Positions 1 through 6,476 of a DNA stretch of 7,743 nucleotides are shown here, one piece after another. The stretch is from the NCBI GenBank assembly GCA_041485905.1, contig JBGPKK010000215.1:1-7743 (forward strand), written 5' to 3'. How positions within the stretch are numbered: the stretch's first letter is position 1; each line of letters starts with the position of its first letter. The notes below the pieces were generated by a model. It was not told where the DNA came from and did not search any database. It saw nothing but the letters and a program-made list of their open reading frames with translations. Made by a program: the position numbers and the translations under genes. The DNA is from JAHFUI01 sp041485905 (lineage in GTDB: Bacteria; Acidobacteriota; Vicinamibacteria; Vicinamibacterales; CAVVIG01).

Positions 1-371
1 CCAGGCTCGCCAGGCGCATCAATTTTTTCGGGGGCTGGCACCTCGGCAATTACCGACTCGGTTTCGTCGTCTCCCTGCGCCTGGCGCGCCGCCCGCTCCG
101 CGCGGCGGCGCTCGCGCCAGTACTCGGGTTCAGCGGAAGGAATCGGCGTGCTCCGGAGTTTGTCCCAGTCGAACCTGACGCCGGGGTTCTGCGCCTCGAG
201 CGCGCGCATCACCTGGTCGTCGAACGGCTCCCGACCGACTTTCACGTTGGGCGGACTGCGGAACCAATAGAGCAGACGCTGGCGCGTTTTTCCGCGCCGG
301 GCCGGAAGCGGCTCGACCAGTTGGAAGTGCTCGTACCCCCGCCTGTCGCGCGTAAATTTCAGGAAAGGCAC
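1..371 (-). CDS. Unrecognised conserved-looking protein, 3' end cut by the window
   Basis: The reading frame is open from a GTG at 371-369 to the window edge, giving 123 visible codons with the C-terminus missing. I do not recognise the family. The first 75 or so residues look like a compact domain: it opens MPFLKFTRDRRGYEHF, and around residues 34-50 there is an aromatic and basic stretch, LYWFRSPPNVKVGREPFD. Residues 82-100 are rich in Arg, Ala and Glu and are probably helical. From about residue 100 the chain becomes acidic and proline-rich, probably disordered. There is no signal peptide or membrane segment. The GTG shares one base with the TAG stop of the upstream gene (TAGTG) and has no clear Shine-Dalgarno of its own, so translation is probably coupled to that gene. 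Consistent codon use and the overlap make it a credible gene. Function is unknown. Confidence 0.72.
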   Translation of the reverse strand, partial: MPFLKFTRDRRGYEHFQLVEPLPARRGKTRQRLLYWFRSPPNVKVGREPFDDQVMRALEAQNPGVRFDWDKLRSTPIPSAEPEYWRERRRAERAARQAQGDDETESVIAEVPAPEKIDAPGEP

Positions 372-940
372 TATCGACGCTTGTGAGGCCGCGCCTTCTT
401 GACCGATTTCCCCGGGCGGCGGCTCGACTTCGTCAAACGGGACGCAGGCCTGCGACCGACCGAACCCCCGGCCGATGGCCGCCGCGCGGCGCGCGGGGCC
501 GCCGCGGGCGCCTCACGGCTGCGGTGCACGAGAGTAAAGCGAACCTGATCGCCGACCGTGTGAAAGCTCCAGATCTCGTTGACGTGAATCTGGTTGTCGT
601 CGCACAGGCGGCGCGCGACGTCGACCATCCCAGCCGGCACATATAAGAAGAAGGCGACGCGTAATCTGGCGAAGTGCGCCCATTGCGCGAGCGCCTCGAG
701 GTGATTGACCGACTCGCCCGTCTCGACTTCGATCACCGCCTGCAGCCGGCGTCCGCGCGCCTGCGAAAACAGCAGAACATCGGGGTAAGCCGCCGTCGTC
801 CCCGACTTGACCGGAGCGTTCTGTTCCGCACCGGGGTTCATGGTGGCGTCGTACTTGCGGCGGGACTTGGCTTGCAGCAGACGAATAATCCGGTCGTGCT
901 CGAGCTGCTCGCGGACCGGCCGCACGAGGATTGGGCTCAC
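371..940 (-). CDS. Putative PD-(D/E)XK nuclease-fold protein with basic C-terminal tail
   Basis: This is a 189-residue protein when started at GTG 940-938. That start is chosen because a GGAGG lies 6 nt upstream (951-947); a TTG one codon earlier has only 3 nt of spacing. Residues 1-142 look like a folded domain. YPDV at 52-55 is followed 16 residues later by a hydrophobic strand ending in E71-V-E73, then QW at 86-87 and a hydrophobic strand FFLYVP at 97-102. A PD followed by a strand ending in E-x-E/K is the pattern of PD-(D/E)XK nuclease-fold proteins, although here the usual Lys is Glu. Residues 143-189 are dominated by Arg, Lys, Ala and Pro, probably disordered and able to bind nucleic acid. 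It is cotranscribed with the next gene through a 1-nt overlap. The fold assignment rests on motif pattern only, and activity is not established. It could instead be a structural or regulatory relative. Confidence 0.75.
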   Translation of the reverse strand: MSPILVRPVREQLEHDRIIRLLQAKSRRKYDATMNPGAEQNAPVKSGTTAAYPDVLLFSQARGRRLQAVIEVETGESVNHLEALAQWAHFARLRVAFFLYVPAGMVDVARRLCDDNQIHVNEIWSFHTVGDQVRFTLVHRSREAPAAAPRAARRPSAGGSVGRRPASRLTKSSRRPGKSVKKARPHKRR

Positions 941-1012
941 CAAAGTCCTCCAAACGGCCGAGTAATAAAGGGGATCAAACCCCGAAGTGTAACACGTTTT
1001 CCGACGAGCTGG

Positions 1013-1024
1013 CCTGATATCAGG
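1013..1024. promoter_or_regulatory. Perfect 12-bp palindrome in divergent intergenic region
   Basis: CCTGATATCAGG reads identically on both strands. It lies in the roughly 200-bp gap between the divergent starts at 940 (minus) and 1141 (plus), the usual place for a dimeric regulator's operator. Nearby, on the minus strand, TACACT (991-986) could be a -10 element for the nuclease-like gene, and GTGTAACAC (987-995) is itself a short imperfect palindrome. The gap also holds a small GGGG/CCCC hairpin at 970-983. No protein is assigned to the palindrome, and chance occurrence is possible. Confidence 0.3.
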
Positions 1025-1085
1025 GCCCGTCGCGCGTGCCCTAAGTACCGCGTGAACAACGAGTCACGTCGCTATCAAGAAAGCT

Positions 1086-1119
1086 TAGAATGTCGCCGGG
1101 CTGGCTCGTCAGGTACAAT
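1086..1119 (+). promoter_or_regulatory. Candidate -10 elements ahead of the response regulator/hem array
   Basis: TAGAAT at 1086-1091 and TACAAT at 1114-1119 each match TATAAT at five of six positions and stand just before the first gene of the plus-strand array. Neither has a convincing -35 at 16-18 nt. If TACAAT is used, transcription would begin near 1126 and favour the ATG at 1141 over that at 1120. This is a weak call from sequence resemblance only. Confidence 0.3.
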
Positions 1120-1140
1120 ATGAAGCTGGTGCCTTCCGTT

Positions 1141-1530
1141 ATGTCCGAAACCGATACGGCGACCATTCTCATCGTCGACGATGACGAGGGGGTGACGCAG
1201 ACGTTCGCGCGGATGCTGCGACTCGAAGGCTACACCGTCCGCACTGCGATGACGGCCGAAAACGGACTGCGGGAAGCGGAAAGTGCCCACCCGGACGCGA
1301 TCATCCTCGACCTCCGCATGCCGCTCGTCGACGGCCTCGCCTTCCTGCGCCGCCTGCGGAAGCACGAGGGCCACCGCTTCACACCCGTCGCCATCGTGAC
1401 AGGCGACTACTTTCTTGAAGACGAAGTCTCCGCCGAGCTGCAGGCGCTCGGCGCCGAGTTGCGGTTCAAGCCGTTGTGGCTCGAAGACCTCGTCGGTCTC
1501 GCCCGAAATCTGCTCAAGGTGACCCACTGA
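1141..1530 (+). CDS. Single-domain response regulator (receiver only)
   Basis: This is a 129-residue CheY-like receiver. It has the acidic cluster D13-D14-D15 after the first strand (ILIV), the phosphoacceptor D57 in IILDLRMP, T87 in IVTGD and K110-P111 in RFKP, so every residue needed for phosphotransfer is present. The protein ends just after the last receiver helix, with no DNA-binding or enzymatic output domain. It must therefore act by protein contact, or as a phosphate relay or sink. No histidine kinase gene is in the window. The start at 1141 matches the usual few residues before the first strand; ATGs at 1120 and 1090 are in frame and would add 7 or 17 residues that look unstructured. 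The 3' end overlaps hemE, so translation of the two is probably linked. Whether it has anything to do with heme is unknown. Confidence 0.92.
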   Translation: MSETDTATILIVDDDEGVTQTFARMLRLEGYTVRTAMTAENGLREAESAHPDAIILDLRMPLVDGLAFLRRLRKHEGHRFTPVAIVTGDYFLEDEVSAELQALGAELRFKPLWLEDLVGLARNLLKVTH

Positions 1531-2567
1531 TCGAGGCGGGTTCCAGGTTCCTCAAAGCGTGCCGGCGTCAACCGGTCGACCGAACGCCGGTGTGGTTCAT
1601 GCGTCAGGCAGGCCGGTACATGGCCGAGTACCGCGCGCTGCGCGAGCGCTACTCCCTGCTCGATCTGTGTCGCACGCCCGATCTGGCGACGGAGGTGACC
1701 CTTCAGCCGGTCCGCCGAATCGAGGTCGACGCGGCGATTCTCTTCTCCGATCTCCTGCTGCCGCTCGAACCAATGGGAGTGCGCTTCGATTTCGTAAAGG
1801 GCGAAGGGCCGACAATCGAGAGCCCGCTGCGATCGGAAGCCGATCTCGACCGCGTCCGCCGCTTCGAGCCGCGCGAGGCGCTAAAGCCGGTGCTGCAGGC
1901 GATTCGGCAGGTCAAGGGCGAGCTCGCCGGACGCGTGCCGCTCATCGGGTTTACCGGCGCGCCGTTCACGCTCGCCTCTTATGCCATCGAAGGCGGGCAC
2001 TCCGCCAACTTCGCGCACACCAAAGCGCTGATGTATGGGTCGCCGGCGGCGTGGCACCGCTTCTGCGATCTGCTGGCGGACATGGCCTTCGACTACCTCG
2101 TCGCGCAAATCGAAGCGGGCGTCGACGCGGTGCAGATATTCGACTCGTGGGTCGGCGCGCTCAGCGCCCACGACTACCGCGAGTTCATCCTTCCCCACAC
2201 GCGCAAGATCTTCGAGCGGCTGAAGGCCTACGACGTCCCCACGATTCATTTCGGCGTCGGCACGAGCGCGATTCTCGGCGAGCTGCGGGACGCGGGGGGC
2301 GACGTGATCGGCGCCGACTGGCGGATTCCGCTCGACGAGGCGTGGGCGCGCATCGGCCCCGACCGTGCGGTTCAGGGCAACCTGGATCCAACCGTATTGC
2401 TGGCGCCCCTGCAGCGCATCCTCGCGGCGACCGACGATGTGCTGGCGCGCGCCGCCGGACGGGCGGGACACATCTTCAATCTGGGCCACGGGATTCTGCC
2501 GATGACACCGGTCGAGCACGTGCAGGCGGTGGCGCGATACGTCCATCAACAGACGCGGACGAGTTGA
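1527..2567 (+). CDS. hemE: Uroporphyrinogen decarboxylase HemE
   Basis: This cytoplasmic enzyme decarboxylates the four acetate side chains of uroporphyrinogen III to give coproporphyrinogen III. The family signatures are clear: PVWFMRQAGRY at residues 21-31 (the two Arg bind substrate carboxylates), catalytic D75 in ILFSDLLLP, Y152 within GFTGAPFTLASYAIEGG, S207 in IFDSWVG, and H321 in FNLGHGI. The length of 346 residues is normal for the family. No ATG, GTG or TTG lies in the right place. The only upstream standard codon is GTG 1476, which would add 17 basic residues read from inside the regulator gene. I prefer CTG at 1527, because it puts the N-terminus where HemE usually starts, has AAGGT-type ribosome binding sequence about 6 nt upstream, and forms a CTGA overlap with the previous stop. 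Identity is certain; the start is not. hemH follows after 21 nt. Confidence 0.96.
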   Translation: MIEAGSRFLKACRRQPVDRTPVWFMRQAGRYMAEYRALRERYSLLDLCRTPDLATEVTLQPVRRIEVDAAILFSDLLLPLEPMGVRFDFVKGEGPTIESPLRSEADLDRVRRFEPREALKPVLQAIRQVKGELAGRVPLIGFTGAPFTLASYAIEGGHSANFAHTKALMYGSPAAWHRFCDLLADMAFDYLVAQIEAGVDAVQIFDSWVGALSAHDYREFILPHTRKIFERLKAYDVPTIHFGVGTSAILGELRDAGGDVIGADWRIPLDEAWARIGPDRAVQGNLDPTVLLAPLQRILAATDDVLARAAGRAGHIFNLGHGILPMTPVEHVQAVARYVHQQTRTS

Positions 2568-2588
2568 GGGTACGAATGTGCGAGAGAC

Positions 2589-3482
2589 ATGAAGACGGGC
2601 ATTCTGCTGATGGCCCACGGCACGCCGTCCTCGCTCGACGACATGCCGGAGTATCTGCGGCTGGTGCGGGGCGGCCGGCCGGCGTCGCCAGAGCTCGTCG
2701 CCCAAATGCGTCACAACTACGAGGCGATCGGCGGCCGATCGCCGCTGACCGACATCACGCTCGCGCAGGCCGCCGCCCTGCGCGCGCGGCTGGGATCGAC
2801 CTCGCCCGTCGCCGTCGGCATGCGCAACTGGCAGCCCTTCATCAAGGACGCGCTCGCGGATCTTGCCGCGGCCGGCGCCGACCGGGTCGTCGGCATCCCG
2901 CTGGCCCCGCAGTTTTCGACTCTGAGCGTGCAGAAGTACGTCGACACGGCGAAGGCCGCGCTTCCAGACGGGATGCGCTTCGAGGCGGTGCCCTCGTTTG
3001 CGACGCACCCGCGCCTCATCGAAGCGTTTGCCGAACGGCTCCTCGCGGCGCAGCGGAATGATGCGGCGCAGCCACATGATGATGCCGAGATCATCTTCAC
3101 CGCTCATAGCCTGCCCGTCCGTGTCATCGAGGCGGGCGACAGATACGCTGAGGAAGTGGCCGCGACCGCGCGAGGTGTGGCGGCACGGGCCGGCATCGGC
3201 GAATACCAGGTCGCGTACCAGAGCGCCGGAAGGACGCCGGAGCCGTGGATTGGACCCGATCTGAGCGACCTGATTCGGGAGCGCGCGGCGAACGGCCGGA
3301 CGCGCTTTCTGGCGGTTCCCATCGGGTTCGTGTGCGACCATACCGAGATTCTGTTCGACGTCGACGTGCAGGCCGCCACCACAGCCCGCGAGTGCGGCGC
3401 GACGTTGAGACGGACCGAATCGCTCAACACGTCGCCAACCTTCATCGCGATGCTTGAAGATCTGGTGCAGGCGTGCAGATGA
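2589..3482 (+). CDS. hemH: Ferrochelatase, coproporphyrin type likely (HemH/CpfC)
   Basis: This enzyme inserts Fe(II) into a porphyrin. The 297-residue sequence resembles the Bacillus subtilis enzyme as I remember it: GILLMAHGTP (4-13), RHNYEAIGGRSPL (41-53), LAPQFSTLSVQKY (105-117), catalytic H173 in FTAHSLP, and E253 in CDHTEILFD. There is no membrane anchor and no C-terminal extension, and the three visible Cys (249, 269, 296) do not form the four-Cys iron-sulfur motif of some ferrochelatases. The Bacillus enzyme works on coproporphyrin III, so the same substrate is inferred here, but protoporphyrin IX cannot be excluded. H10 stands where Bacillus has Tyr13, the proximal iron ligand. The ribosome binding site is weak (GAGAG very close to ATG). 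The end overlaps hemY by 4 nt (ATGA), implying coupled translation. Confidence 0.96.
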   Translation: MKTGILLMAHGTPSSLDDMPEYLRLVRGGRPASPELVAQMRHNYEAIGGRSPLTDITLAQAAALRARLGSTSPVAVGMRNWQPFIKDALADLAAAGADRVVGIPLAPQFSTLSVQKYVDTAKAALPDGMRFEAVPSFATHPRLIEAFAERLLAAQRNDAAQPHDDAEIIFTAHSLPVRVIEAGDRYAEEVAATARGVAARAGIGEYQVAYQSAGRTPEPWIGPDLSDLIRERAANGRTRFLAVPIGFVCDHTEILFDVDVQAATTARECGATLRRTESLNTSPTFIAMLEDLVQACR

Positions 3483-4873
3483 CCACCGACGCGATCGTCA
3501 TCGGCGGCGGGATCGCAGGCTTGTCGGCTGCCTACGAGCTCCAGCAGCAGAAGGTGCCATTTGTCGTCCTCGAACGCGGAAGCCGCGCCGGCGGCGTCAT
3601 CCTGAGCGAAGAGATCGACGGATACACAATCGATGGCGGACCGGACGCCCTGCTCGTGCAGAAGCCGGAAGGCGTCAAGCTGTGTGAAGAGCTCGGCCTG
3701 GGAACGGAGCTCGTGCCGACCAAAACTCCCCGCGTGGCCTACATCCAGCGCGGCGGACGCCTGCATCCGTTGCCGGCCGACTCGGTGCTGGGCATTCCAA
3801 CGCGGCTCGGTTCCTTGCTCGCAACGCAGCTGTTCTCCTGGGCGGGAAAGATGCGCATGGTCGGCGAGGTCGCCGTGCCGCGTCGTCGAGACGAAGCTGA
3901 CGAATCGATTGGCACGTTCATCACGCGGCGGTTTGGCGCCGAAGCGACGACGTATCTCGCCGAGCCGCTGCTGGCCGGCATCCACGGCGGCGATGTCGGG
4001 CGGCTCTCGGTCCAGTCGCTCTTTCCGCGCTTCGTCGAGGCCGAACGCACGCACGGCAGCGTGCTGCGGGCGTTTCGGAGCCGGGCTCGTGGACCGATCT
4101 CCCCCGACGGCGCCTTCAGGTCGCTGCCCGGCGGCCTGAGCCAGATGGTTCGCGCGCTGACGGCCGCGCTTCCGCGCGACGTGATCCGGCTCAATGCGCC
4201 CGTCCGACGCGTGCAGTCCGCTGATGGCCCCTCACCCTTTGTCATCGAAACCGAGGACGGCCTGCAGCTGACCTCGCGCGCGGTGATCGTTGCGACACCC
4301 GCTTATGCGACCGGCGCGCTGCTCCGCGAGCTCGATGCCGAGCTCGCCCGACTGTGCAGCGAGATTCCCTATGCGTCGAGCGCGACGGTGGTGTTGGCGT
4401 TCGATCGGTCGGCCGTGAGCCATCCACTGAACGGCTCGGGGTTCGTGGTGCCGCGCGTCGAAAACACCGGTCTGCTGGCGGCATCGTGGCTGTCGTCGAA
4501 GTGGCCGTATCGGGCGCCGGCCGATCGGGTGCTGCTGCGAACCTTCGTCGGCGGCGCGCGCGATCCGCACGCGCTCGAGCGGTCCGATTCCGAGCTGGTC
4601 CGGCTGTCGGTCGCCGCCCTCACGCCGCTGCTCGGTATCACCGGCGAGCCGCTGCTCACGCGTGTGTACCGCTGGGAGCGGACGAGCGCGCAGCATGAAG
4701 TGGGTCATTCGGCGAGGATGGAAGCGATTGAGCGGACGTTGGCGCGCCGGCCGGGCCTGTTCCTCACCGGCAGCGGATTTCGCGGCGTCGGCATACCCGA
4801 TTGCGTCGCCGATGGACGCGCGACGGCGAAACACGTGGCGAGTTACCTGGAAACGCCCCGGACCACACGATGA
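3479..4873 (+). CDS. hemY: Oxygen-dependent coproporphyrinogen/protoporphyrinogen oxidase (HemY/CgoX)
   Basis: This FAD enzyme performs the six-electron oxidation of a porphyrinogen to a porphyrin. The 464-residue chain opens with a Rossmann dinucleotide motif, AIVIGGGIAGLSAAYEL (5-21), followed by LERGSRAGG (31-39) for the FAD ribose and the family block YTIDGGPDALL (49-59). EPLLAGIHGGD (162-172) is typical of this family. The C-terminal FAD segment LFLTGSGFRGVGIPDCVADG lies near 427-446. There is no signal peptide, so it is probably a soluble or membrane-peripheral protein. Both start options are in frame: GTG 3473 and ATG 3479. I take ATG because it overlaps the hemH stop as ATGA. Placement right after hemE-hemH copies the Bacillus subtilis hemEHY order, where this protein oxidises coproporphyrinogen III. 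Substrate choice here remains an inference. Confidence 0.95.
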   Translation: MTTDAIVIGGGIAGLSAAYELQQQKVPFVVLERGSRAGGVILSEEIDGYTIDGGPDALLVQKPEGVKLCEELGLGTELVPTKTPRVAYIQRGGRLHPLPADSVLGIPTRLGSLLATQLFSWAGKMRMVGEVAVPRRRDEADESIGTFITRRFGAEATTYLAEPLLAGIHGGDVGRLSVQSLFPRFVEAERTHGSVLRAFRSRARGPISPDGAFRSLPGGLSQMVRALTAALPRDVIRLNAPVRRVQSADGPSPFVIETEDGLQLTSRAVIVATPAYATGALLRELDAELARLCSEIPYASSATVVLAFDRSAVSHPLNGSGFVVPRVENTGLLAASWLSSKWPYRAPADRVLLRTFVGGARDPHALERSDSELVRLSVAALTPLLGITGEPLLTRVYRWERTSAQHEVGHSARMEAIERTLARRPGLFLTGSGFRGVGIPDCVADGRATAKHVASYLETPRTTR

Positions 4874-5508
4874 CCTCTCTCAGACTGGGTCTGCTCGCAG
4901 TCCTGGCATTGACCCTCTCTCTCCACGCGCAGCGTCCGCGGTCGGCGGCGCTCTCGCCCGAGGTCGTTCAGGTGCTCCACGAGATCAAGGCGGCCGATAC
5001 CGATCTCCTCGCCGTGTCCGAAGAGGACGGCCGCTTCCTCCGCGTGATGGCCGCGTCAATTCGCGCGCAGCGCGCGCTCGAAATCGGCGGCGCCCACGGC
5101 TACAGCGCGATTTGGATTGGGCTCGGCCTGCGGGAAACGGGTGGGCATCTCACGACGATCGAGTTCGACCCGATGCGTGCAAGCGCGGCGGCGCATAACA
5201 CGCAGCGCGCGGGTCTTGGCGACGTGATCACCGTCGTGTCCGGCGATGCGTTCAAAGAGATTCCCAGGATCGCCGGCGACTTCGATTTCGTGTTCCTCGA
5301 TGCGTGGAAGCGCGATTACAAGCGGTTCCTCGACGTGCTGCTCCCCCGGCTCCGGCCAGGCGGCGTGTTTCTGGCGCACAACGTCGTCAACAAGGAGAGC
5401 GAGCTGCGCGATTTTCTCGCCGCGATCCAGGGGAACCCGGACCTCGTCACCGCGATCGTCAAGCCATCGGGCGAGGGAATGTCGGTGTCTCTAAAAGTTA
5501 AAAGGTAG
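4870..5508 (+). CDS. COMT-like class I O-methyltransferase with predicted signal peptide
   Basis: This is a 212-residue SAM-dependent methyltransferase of the catechol O-methyltransferase type (O-methyltransferase family 3 or close relatives). Motif I is ALEIGGAHGYSAIWIG (69-84), the SAM ribose-binding acidic strand is TTIEFDP (95-101), and the metal and catalytic region is FVFLDAWKRDY (140-150) with D144 and K147. The post-motif strand GGVFLAHNVV (164-173) has His170-Asn171 where relatives have Asp-Asn, so one metal ligand is changed. Residues 1-20 (one Arg, a Leu/Ala core, then LHA before QR) look like a Sec signal peptide, odd for an enzyme needing cytoplasmic SAM. The ATG overlaps the hemY stop as ATGA; the longer frame back to TTG 4801 would lie inside hemY. 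The substrate is unknown. Its last codons fall in a 7-nt tandem repeat. Confidence 0.9.
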   Translation: MTSLRLGLLAVLALTLSLHAQRPRSAALSPEVVQVLHEIKAADTDLLAVSEEDGRFLRVMAASIRAQRALEIGGAHGYSAIWIGLGLRETGGHLTTIEFDPMRASAAAHNTQRAGLGDVITVVSGDAFKEIPRIAGDFDFVFLDAWKRDYKRFLDVLLPRLRPGGVFLAHNVVNKESELRDFLAAIQGNPDLVTAIVKPSGEGMSVSLKVKR

Positions 5509-5525
5509 AAGGTCAAAGGCAAAAG
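5491..5525 (+). repeat. Five degenerate 7-nt tandem units at the gene junction
   Basis: The units are CTAAAAG, TTAAAAG, GTAGAAG, GTCAAAG and GCAAAAG, giving a consensus of two variable bases followed by AAAAG. The tract encodes the last residues and TAG stop of the methyltransferase and supplies AAAGG (5515-5519), 5 nt before the GTG start of arginase. The A-rich composition stands out sharply from the high-GC flanks. No function beyond the ribosome binding site is shown. Confidence 0.7.
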
Positions 5526-6451
5526 TGACGGACGGGAGCACGCGTCCTGTGCACATCATCGGCGTGCCTCTGGATCTGGGAGGCGGACGCCGCGGTGTCG
5601 ACATGGGACCGTCGGCGTTTCGAATCGCCGGGCTCAGCGAGCGCATCACGAATCTCGGCTACACGGTTGTCGATTTGGGCGACCTGCCGACGCCCATTCC
5701 CGAAACGCAGGACGCACGTCACGAGCGGAAGAAGTACATCCACCTCATCGCGACGGTCTGTCAGAAGCTGTACGAGACATCGCTCACATCGCTCGAAGCC
5801 GGCGCCCTGCCGCTCGTGCTCGGTGGCGATCACAGTCTCGGGGCCGGCTCGGTGGCGGCGGCCGCCGGGTGGGCCGCCAAAGCCAGGAACCTGCCCATCG
5901 GTCTCCTGTGGGTCGATGCCCATGGCGACATGAACACGCCGGCCACGTCGCCGAGCGGCAACGTGCACGGCATGCCGCTGGCGGCGCTCCTCGGTCCCGA
6001 GCCCTCAGAGCTGTCGCAGATCGGCGGCTGGTCGCCCAAAGTGCTCCCGGCTCATACCGTGCTCCTCGGCGTCCGCAATCTCGACGAGCGCGAGAAGGCG
6101 GCCGTCCGCGATTCACACGTGCACGTCTTTACGATGAAAGATATCGACCGGCAAGGCATCGCGTCGATTGCGGAACAAGCCGTGAGCCTGGCCGGGAATG
6201 GGACCGCCGGCATTCACGTGTCGTTCGATCTGGATGTGTGCGACCCGATGATTGCGCCCGGCGTCGGGACGCCGGTGCGCGGCGGCCTGAACTACCGCGA
6301 AGCGCACATGGTGATGGAGATCGTGGCCGACTCGGGCCTGCTCACCTCGCTCGACATGGCCGAGGTCAATCCGACGCTGGACATGCAGAATACAACAGCG
6401 CAGTTGGGGACGGAGCTGGTACTCTCGGCGCTTGGAATGAAGATACTCTGA
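5525..6451 (+). CDS. rocF: Arginase (Mn-dependent arginine hydrolase)
   Basis: This enzyme hydrolyses L-arginine to L-ornithine and urea in the cytoplasm. The ureohydrolase metal ligands are all present: H103 in GGDHS, D131, H133 and D135 in WVDAHGDMNTP, and D235 and D237 in SFDLDVCDP. E280 in DMAEVNPTLD is the conserved active-site Glu. SGNVHGMP (144-151), with H148, is the substrate-binding loop of true arginases and separates this protein from agmatinase and formimidoylglutamase. The length of 308 residues is typical. The start is GTG 5525, with AAAGG 5 nt upstream inside the 7-nt repeat tract; 16 nt separate it from the methyltransferase stop. It is probably the last gene of the plus-strand operon. 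No ornithine aminotransferase, urease or arginine transporter gene is in the window, so its pathway role (nitrogen supply, proline or polyamine synthesis) is not visible. Confidence 0.96.
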   Translation: MTDGSTRPVHIIGVPLDLGGGRRGVDMGPSAFRIAGLSERITNLGYTVVDLGDLPTPIPETQDARHERKKYIHLIATVCQKLYETSLTSLEAGALPLVLGGDHSLGAGSVAAAAGWAAKARNLPIGLLWVDAHGDMNTPATSPSGNVHGMPLAALLGPEPSELSQIGGWSPKVLPAHTVLLGVRNLDEREKAAVRDSHVHVFTMKDIDRQGIASIAEQAVSLAGNGTAGIHVSFDLDVCDPMIAPGVGTPVRGGLNYREAHMVMEIVADSGLLTSLDMAEVNPTLDMQNTTAQLGTELVLSALGMKIL

Positions 6452-6468
6452 TGGACGTTGATGGACGG
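6449..6468 (+). repeat. Tandem 10-bp duplication at the end of arginase
   Basis: TGATGGACGT is followed at once by TGATGGACGG, a 9-of-10 match. The first copy begins with the arginase stop codon TGA, so the duplication places a second in-phase-looking TGA 10 nt later. It sits in the 25-nt convergent gap between arginase and the facing receiver gene. It is probably slippage debris. I see no stem-loop followed by a T tract that would act as a terminator here. Confidence 0.5.
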
Positions 6469-6476
6469 GGTCGGTC

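Noticed and set aside
970..983. GGGG/CCCC mini-hairpin with a 6-nt loop
   Set aside because: A 4-bp stem is too short to call a terminator or riboswitch.
1559..3061. 500-codon plus-strand frame across the hemE/hemH junction
   Set aside because: It is an Arg-rich out-of-frame reading of hemE and hemH with no recognisable domain.
1881..3341. Long minus-strand open frame of 486 codons antisense to hemE and hemH
   Set aside because: It lies wholly opposite two well-identified genes, has no family motifs, and has the Arg/Pro/Ala-rich composition of an antisense frame in high-GC DNA.
4801..4869. Upstream TTG start for the methyltransferase
   Set aside because: It would place 23 charged residues before an evident signal-like N-terminus and overlap hemY by over 70 nt; the ATGA overlap at 4870 fits the pattern of the array.
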